From: Linnemannia elongata
Lineage: Eukaryota; Mortierellomycota; Mortierellomycetes; Mortierellales; Mortierellaceae
DNA: 64,000 bases
Assembly (NCBI GenBank): GCA_036320915.1
Contig: JAXBDG010000011.1
Coordinates: forward strand, 1,138,501-1,202,500
Direction: 5' to 3'
The notes under the pieces are model-generated. The model saw nothing but the letters and a program-made list of their open reading frames with translations. It did not search any database and had not been told where the DNA came from. Position numbers and translations under genes: made by a program. This document shows, one piece after another, positions 58,382 through 64,000 of the stretch (its first letter is position 1; every line of letters starts with the position of its first letter).

Positions 58382-61300
58382 ATGTCGAACGACTTTGTCA
58401 TGACGATTGACGATGATGACGAGACGGTGCCTTTCCTGGACGAGGAGGAGCTCGAGCAGGAGGAGACCGTCACCAAGAAGAAGAACAAGAAGGGCAAGAA
58501 GGCCAGCGGCGTCGCACCCAAGGACACCGGAGATCTCGACCCTAACTTTTCATTCGATGCCGAGGGTGGTGGACACATGGGCGCTCACCACGACTGGGAC
58601 TTTACAGCTGCTCGTGCTGCCCTTCGTGCTCAGGATGAGGTATGACTCTCTACCTTGAGGACGTTTTGTAGAACTCGGATCATAGAGAAAGAACGAGCGT
58701 GATGCATGGCAGCAAATATTTAACTTGTTATGTAATGCTATTTTGTCAATTGAAACTTGTAGATGCAACCAGGATTGAGCTTGGACGATATTATTGCCCG
58801 GAAACGAGCTCAGGTCAAGGCCAAGAAGTCAGGAAAGATCGTTGAGCCTGTGGAGGAGAAGGAAGTCAACGAGGACGATGAGAGTGGTAAGGGATTTGCG
58901 GGATATACACTCCTCCGGCTGTCTTTTTTTTCAATTGACCGCCAATGGCTACGTTTCCTAGGGTAACTTGCTAACCAAGCTGTGTTTTATCATATTGCCA
59001 CGTTTGTAGAATTCCAGGAGGCATTGAGCTCTGATGAGGAGGGCGACGACAACGACATGGAGGGCATTACCTTCGACGAGGACGACGAGGATGTTGCTGA
59101 GGATGGCTTTGGCGCTGGTCGTGATGAAGACGCAGGACTTGAGGATGCTGAGGCCGAGGAGGCTGAACTCGAGGATGCTAGCGAGGAAGAGTCTGGAAGC
59201 GAAGGATCAGAGGAAGAGTCCGAGGAGGAGGAGGAGGAGGAGGAAGAGAGCGAAAGCGAAGACGATGAAGAGGAAGAGACAGAGTTCCAGAAGGAGGTAG
59301 GCTTTGAACATCACCTTTTGCTATGGTTTATTGTCTTTGAAGAGGACGATATCTGGGTGTATGTGATAGCTAACAATTTCCTTTGTTTTTTACTGGTTAT
59401 GAACTTGTAGCGCAAAAAAGCATACTTCGCCCCTGAGACGGATACACCAACAGAGGTTGCCGAGACATTCGCGACGATGAACTTGTCGCGTCCTATCTTG
59501 AAGGGATTGGCCCAGGTCGGATTCGTTCAGCCTACTCAAATTCAGGCCAGGACTATTCCCGTTGCATTGATGGGCAAGGATATTTGTGGTGGTGCCGTCA
59601 CCGGTTCAGGAAAGACTGCTGCATTCATCGTCCCCGTCTTGGAGCGTCTCTTGTACAGATCCCGCCAAACTGCTACCTCGCGTGTCTTGATTCTGTGCCC
59701 AACTCGTGAGTTGGCTATCCAGTGTCACAGTGTCGCCCAGAAGCTGGCCAGCTTTACTGATATCACCTTTGGACTCTGCGTCGGTAAGTGTCCCGCTCTG
59801 TTTTCTTCAAATTGACGTTGCGACATTTTATCTCACACCCATAGCTAACATAATATACTCGTATCATTGAAAATGTAGGTGGTTTGTCTCGTAACGCTCA
59901 GGAAATTCAGCTTCGCACTCGTCCCGATATTTTGATCGCCACCCCCGGTCGTTTGATCGATCATATTCTCAACTCGCGCTCGTTCACACTGGATCACATC
60001 GACATCCTGATTATGGATGAGGCTGATCGTATGCTGGAGGATGGTTTCTCGGCCGAGTTGACCGAGATTGTCAAGGCCTGCCCCCAATCTCGCCAGACCA
60101 TGTTGTTCTCTGCCACCATGACCGACAATGTCGATGAGCTTATTCGCATGTCACTCAACCGTCCCGTTCGTCTCCAGATTGACTCTTCAAACGCCACAGC
60201 AGCGCGTTTGGTTCAGGAGTTTGTCCGTATCCGTCAACATCGTGAGGAGGATCGCCCCGCTGTCCTGTTGGCTCTCTGCTCGCGTACTTTCAAGCGTCGT
60301 GTAATCATCTTCTTCCGCTCCAAAGCAGCAGCGCATCAAATGAAGATTATCTTTGGATTGATGGGCTTACGGTCAGCCGAGTTGCACGGAAACCTTACAC
60401 AGGAGCAGCGTTTGGCATCTTTGGAGGAGTTCAGGGACGAGAAGGTGGATTTCTTGTTGGCAACCGATTTGGCCTCGCGTGGTTTGGATATCAAGGGTAT
60501 CGATACCGTCATCAACTTCAACATGCCCCAGAACTATGCCATCTACCAGCATCGTGTTGGTCGTACTGCTCGTGCTGGTCGTATGGGTCGTGCCGTCACA
60601 TTGGCAGGAGAGAACGATCGCAAGTTGCTCAAGATGGCGATCAAGAATGCGGACAAGCGGACTGTGAAAAACCGCGTGATCCCTCAGGATGTGATTACCC
60701 GGTACCGCGAGCGTGTTGAGGGCTTGACGGAGGGCGTCAAGGAGGTCATGGCTGAGGAGAAGGAGGACAAGGCTCTTCGTCAGGCGGAGATGGAGATGAG
60801 AAAGTCAGCCAACTTGCTCAAGCACGAGGACGAGATTTACAGCAGACCCGCCAAGACTTGGTTCCAAACCTCCGATGAGAAGAAGTTGGCAGCAGGTAAG
60901 AATGCCCGGCCCTTTTATTTTTGCTTGTTGATGTTGCTTTACGCCGAGTTACTACTACTGCAACCTGTTTGTTTATTTTTACTTTTTTTTCTTAAACAAA
61001 CCATGGTCACTAATACGTGTTCTCTTTTTGATCCATTTCCTTTTCCTTTGTGATACACTAGACGCAAGTAAGAGCGCATTGAACGAGCCCAAGAAGCGCA
61101 AGGTCGCAGAGCCAGATGCACCCAAGCGCGACCGGTTTGCAGGCATGTCTCGTCAAAAGAGAAGACGCCTTCAGTTGTCAGAGGAGGACCATCAGGACAT
61201 CAACTCTCACGCCAAATCGATCAAGTCTGCCAAGAACGCGTTGAAGCCCAACAAGATCCCCAAGTTGGCACCGGAGAAGACAGCGACCAAGCCCCAGGAC

Positions 61301-61513
61301 CAGAAGAAGAAGAAGAAGAAGAAGGATGTTGATTTCAGTCGTGATTTGGCTGATGCTTCCAAACAGGGTGTTGCCTCGGCCAAGAAGCTTGGATCGGGTT
61401 CCAAGTTTGGAGGAAAGGATAAGAAGGATGAGAAGAAGGAGCGTAATGGCAAGTTGGGCAAGCTTCGTGGAAACAAGGCCTTCAAGAGTTCCAAGAAGTA
61501 CAAGAGACGTTAA
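58382..61513 (+). CDS. DRS1: DEAD-box RNA helicase DRS1/DDX27, 836 aa
   Basis: Nucleolar ATP-dependent RNA helicase required for large-ribosomal-subunit rRNA processing. Exons 58382-58639, 58763-58886, 59010-59296, 59411-59783, 59879-60895 and 61062-61513 total 837 codons. An acidic N-terminus with a Glu/Ser/Asp tract precedes the core: Q motif GFVQPTQIQ, motif [11 protein letters not shown], Ia PTRELAIQ, Ib [14 protein letters not shown] ([13 protein letters not shown]), [32 protein letters not shown] and [13 protein letters not shown]. The C-terminus is Lys-rich with [12 protein letters not shown] and KKKKKKK runs, as in nucleolar Drs1. All catalytic motifs look intact. AAATAAAT at about 61637 is a likely poly(A) signal. 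Confidence 0.96.
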
Positions 61514-62924
61514 ACCTTCTGGGTCTCTCTTAGTTCTATTTCCTTCTTTCTTTTCTTCAAAAGCTCCTCATTTCATCCATTACATTACCACAACCATTTT
61601 TCCATCATTCCACTTTTTTTTGCATGTCATCTCATAGAAATAAATATCCCAAAAACAGAGACCAAAACACAGCGTTAATGAGAAAGCCCTTTTGTTTATG
61701 CATGCTGATGTATGTACTAAGAGCTCGAACGAGATGAATGGGCGCCCAATTGACCTAATTGCGGGCTTGTATTTTATGTTTTTTTAATGTCAATTGATGC
61801 TGTTGGCCAAAGCTTGGCATCTTTTTCTTTGTTGCATTATTTTTGGGTTGTTCAGCCCAAACTCGGTACACAGGACTGAATGAGGCATAGAGGAGGACGA
61901 AGAAGATGTGGTGAACAAGTGGTGCATGGAAATCATATTACATATCGCGTCATGAGCAAATAAAAAAGGCTGTCAGACAAACGAACGTTTCATATGGATG
62001 GAATGAAAAGAAAAGAGATGTGAACTCACACCCCACAGCCCATTTCTCATACTTATTGTGTCTTGTTGTCGTCGTTTGATGATTTGCTGTTTTGTTTGTC
62101 GATACTTTTTTTTTTTTATTTTTTTCGCCTTGAACACTTCGACTAAATCAAAAGTGAACGGATTCATCTGGCATTCCTGGCTTTTTTTTTTTTTTTCTTT
62201 ACACAATAATCGTTTTGTGTTGTCCAATGGATATCAACCCATTATGAACGAGGTGTTTAACATAGACAAGCATAAAAAAGGTTTGAATGGTGTTTGTGAT
62301 AATGTGAGGATGTTTGTCCAAAAAGTCCACACGACTCCAACGACTCCAAGAGAATAGATATTAGAAACGAGGTTCATGTAACAAGTCCCTATTTTTCTTA
62401 TGTCTGTTTATCTCTTTGTCGGAGTGGGTTGTGGAGACAATGGTAGCGTGGCGCTTCCTATTTTTATCAGATGCGTGTATTCTCAATGGACATTTATTCG
62501 TTTAGGCTTCGTAAAACGACGTCAACGACTCCCCCTTTTTACAGTTCCTGATTTCACCCGCTTCTTACTCCTGAAACGTGGAACCTGGGGCCTGATTGAT
62601 AACATCTCTGGGGCCTTCTCTCCCTCACCCTTTTGTCTATCTCCTTCCCTCCTTTCTCTGAGATGCGTGATTTTTTTTAATTTTACCGACATCGACGAAC
62701 GATGATGACGATGTCTCAGCTAAAGAGAAGGAATAGAAATCAGAGTTTGTGAAGAGCCTTTGGTCAACAGTCAGCAAAAAACACGCCCATCTGTTCTCTG
62801 TCTACAATTAGATGTGCCGTCCTCTGGTAACATGCAAGTTGTTAGCCGGGTGTGTCGGGGTCTGTCGGCCGGGCAGACCAAAAAGAAAACAAGTTGGCTC
62901 TCGTCTGCTTCCTCTGACTGACGA

Positions 62925-62975
62925 ACAGGCTGACGAACAGGCTGACTGACTGGCTGACTGACTGGCTGAGATGCT
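62925..62975. repeat. Imperfect GACTGACTGGCT tandem repeat
   Basis: Short tandem repetition of CTGAC(GAACAGG)CTGACTGACTGG units in the right-hand intergenic DNA. Confidence 0.7.
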
Positions 62976-63334
62976 GACTTAACCGGATAGGGTGTCTGCA
63001 GGGATGAATAATTCAGTTCAAGATTCTTCTTGAATAAATCAACAAATGTGATGCTGCTGCTGCGCGATCCTTTCCTATTCGCATCGCATTAAGCGTTTTT
63101 ACTAGCAAAAAGACATAAAAGGTCAAAGGGCGCAGAGGTATGGAGCGAGTAATCATGAATGCATGAAAAGAAAGTGAAAAAAGTAGACGACGATGATGCA
63201 TGTCAAATGAGGAGGAGTGGAGGGAGAAGGAAGAATGGATTAAGAAGCAGTTGCTTGTTGGAAAGAAAGTTGTTACATCGCCCCGCATCCGCATGGCATG
63301 GCTTTTGCGTGAAAATCGAAGCCTTGAAAAATTC

Positions 63335-63343
63335 ATATAAAAG
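63335..63343 (+). promoter_or_regulatory. Candidate TATA element of the next gene
   Basis: TTCATATAAAAGGAC lies just before the pyrimidine-rich stretch starting near 63370, a spacing like that of the chitinase TATA box and its leader. The gene it would serve is not in the window. Confidence 0.4.
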
Positions 63344-64000
63344 GACAGCGCATGTTTGTAACGGACAGATATCCCCCTTCGTTTTTTTGTTCCTTTTCTT
63401 CTTTGCCTGCATTGACCATCTCTCTCCCTCCCTCCCTCTCACTCTTTATCACATCATCTTACACCTACACTCTTTTCTCTCCTCTTCTTTTCCTTCTCTT
63501 GCAACTCTCCTCTCACCCATCCCCTCCAAAAACTCAAGCCTCCGATACACTTCTTTTACACTCCTATCCCCACTTCCGAGGACCTCCTTCCTTACCTAAC
63601 TATCGACTCTCAATTCAACTCTCTTTCAGCTCCCAAGGTTTGTTCATTCTCTTCATATCCCTACTTCCTCACAAATCAACTTCCCTTTCACTTTTTTTTT
63701 CATTCCTCGTCTCTTTCACTCCACCAAATCCCCCTTCGACTGCCTTTCCATACACACACGGTTGATACACAAATACATCCTTCTTGCTTCTCGCTTTCCC
63801 TGTCTGGCGCTTTGCACATGCCAACATACACTGCCCTCTTCGACTCTTCAATACCTCGGTCTGTGGTTGTGCTACAAACATATGAGATAGGTCTTACGTA
63901 TCGGTTTCTCTGTTTTGCCACCACACCCTCTCCCTCTGTATATCCCTCCCTTAACTCTGCTGGGCGTCAATGATTTGTTTGTTTTTGGTTTTTTTTGGTC

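Larger units (their letters stand above)
61514..64000. other. Non-coding right end, possible promoter of a gene beyond the window
   Basis: About 2.5 kb with no supportable gene. It holds the DRS1 3' UTR, T- and A-rich patches (62107-62196), a CTGACTGA-type imperfect repeat (62925-62975), a TATAAAAG at about 63335, and from 63380 on a long C/T-rich, purine-poor stretch like the leaders of other genes here. The latter suggests a plus-strand gene starting to the right. Confidence 0.5.

Noticed and set aside
63352..63765. Ser/Pro/Leu-rich frames at the right edge.
   Set aside because: Composition reflects a C/T-rich leader; no splice-consistent coding extension or motif.

Overview
The window looks like nuclear DNA of an early-diverging filamentous fungus, most likely Mortierellomycota/Mucoromycota. 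Genes carry many short GT-AG introns (about 50-130 nt) with a CTNA-type branch region and TAG/CAG acceptors. Upstream regions are rich in C/T and CA runs. The gene set mixes fungal proteins (Vnx1-type exchanger, GH18 chitinase with CBM5/12 modules, Set9-type methyltransferase) with proteins lost from many Dikarya (SMG1 kinase, a DMXL/rabconnectin-3 with a C-terminal WD40 block). The clade assignment is an inference from gene content and style.

Layout, left to right: SMG1-like NMD kinase (minus, 5' part, runs off the left edge); UPF2 (plus), divergent from SMG1; a small unknown protein (minus); kinesin-8 (plus); a very large SET9/Suv4-20 H4K20 methyltransferase with added PWWP-like and tudor-knot modules (minus), tail-to-tail with the kinesin; ATG9 (plus), divergent from SET9; NADP-isocitrate dehydrogenase (plus); TRAPPC13 (plus); a type II membrane glycosyltransferase-like protein (plus); about 3.2 kb without recognisable genes; a secreted GH18 chitinase (plus); a Vnx1-like cation/H+ exchanger (minus); a DMXL/Rav1-like V-ATPase regulator (plus), divergent from the exchanger; mitochondrial MoaC/Cnx3 (plus); DRS1/DDX27 helicase (plus); then about 2.5 kb of non-coding DNA ending in a pyrimidine-rich stretch that could be the promoter or 5' UTR of a gene beyond the edge.

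Three divergent pairs stand out because the partners are functionally related or could be co-regulated: SMG1/UPF2 (nonsense-mediated decay), exchanger/DMXL (vacuolar proton economy), and SET9/ATG9 (no obvious link). The most unusual protein is the roughly 2,528-residue SET9 fusion. Its eight exons join in frame, and it would place on one chain the methyltransferase and the PWWP reader that in fission yeast are separate proteins (Set9 and Pdp1).

Exon joins were worked out by hand from splice sites, reading phase and family resemblance. Spliced totals divide by three for kinesin-8, SET9, ATG9, IDH, the glycosyltransferase, chitinase, the exchanger and DRS1. The 5' ends of SMG1 and UPF2 are not resolved. 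No mobile element, CRISPR array, rRNA or convincing tRNA was seen.
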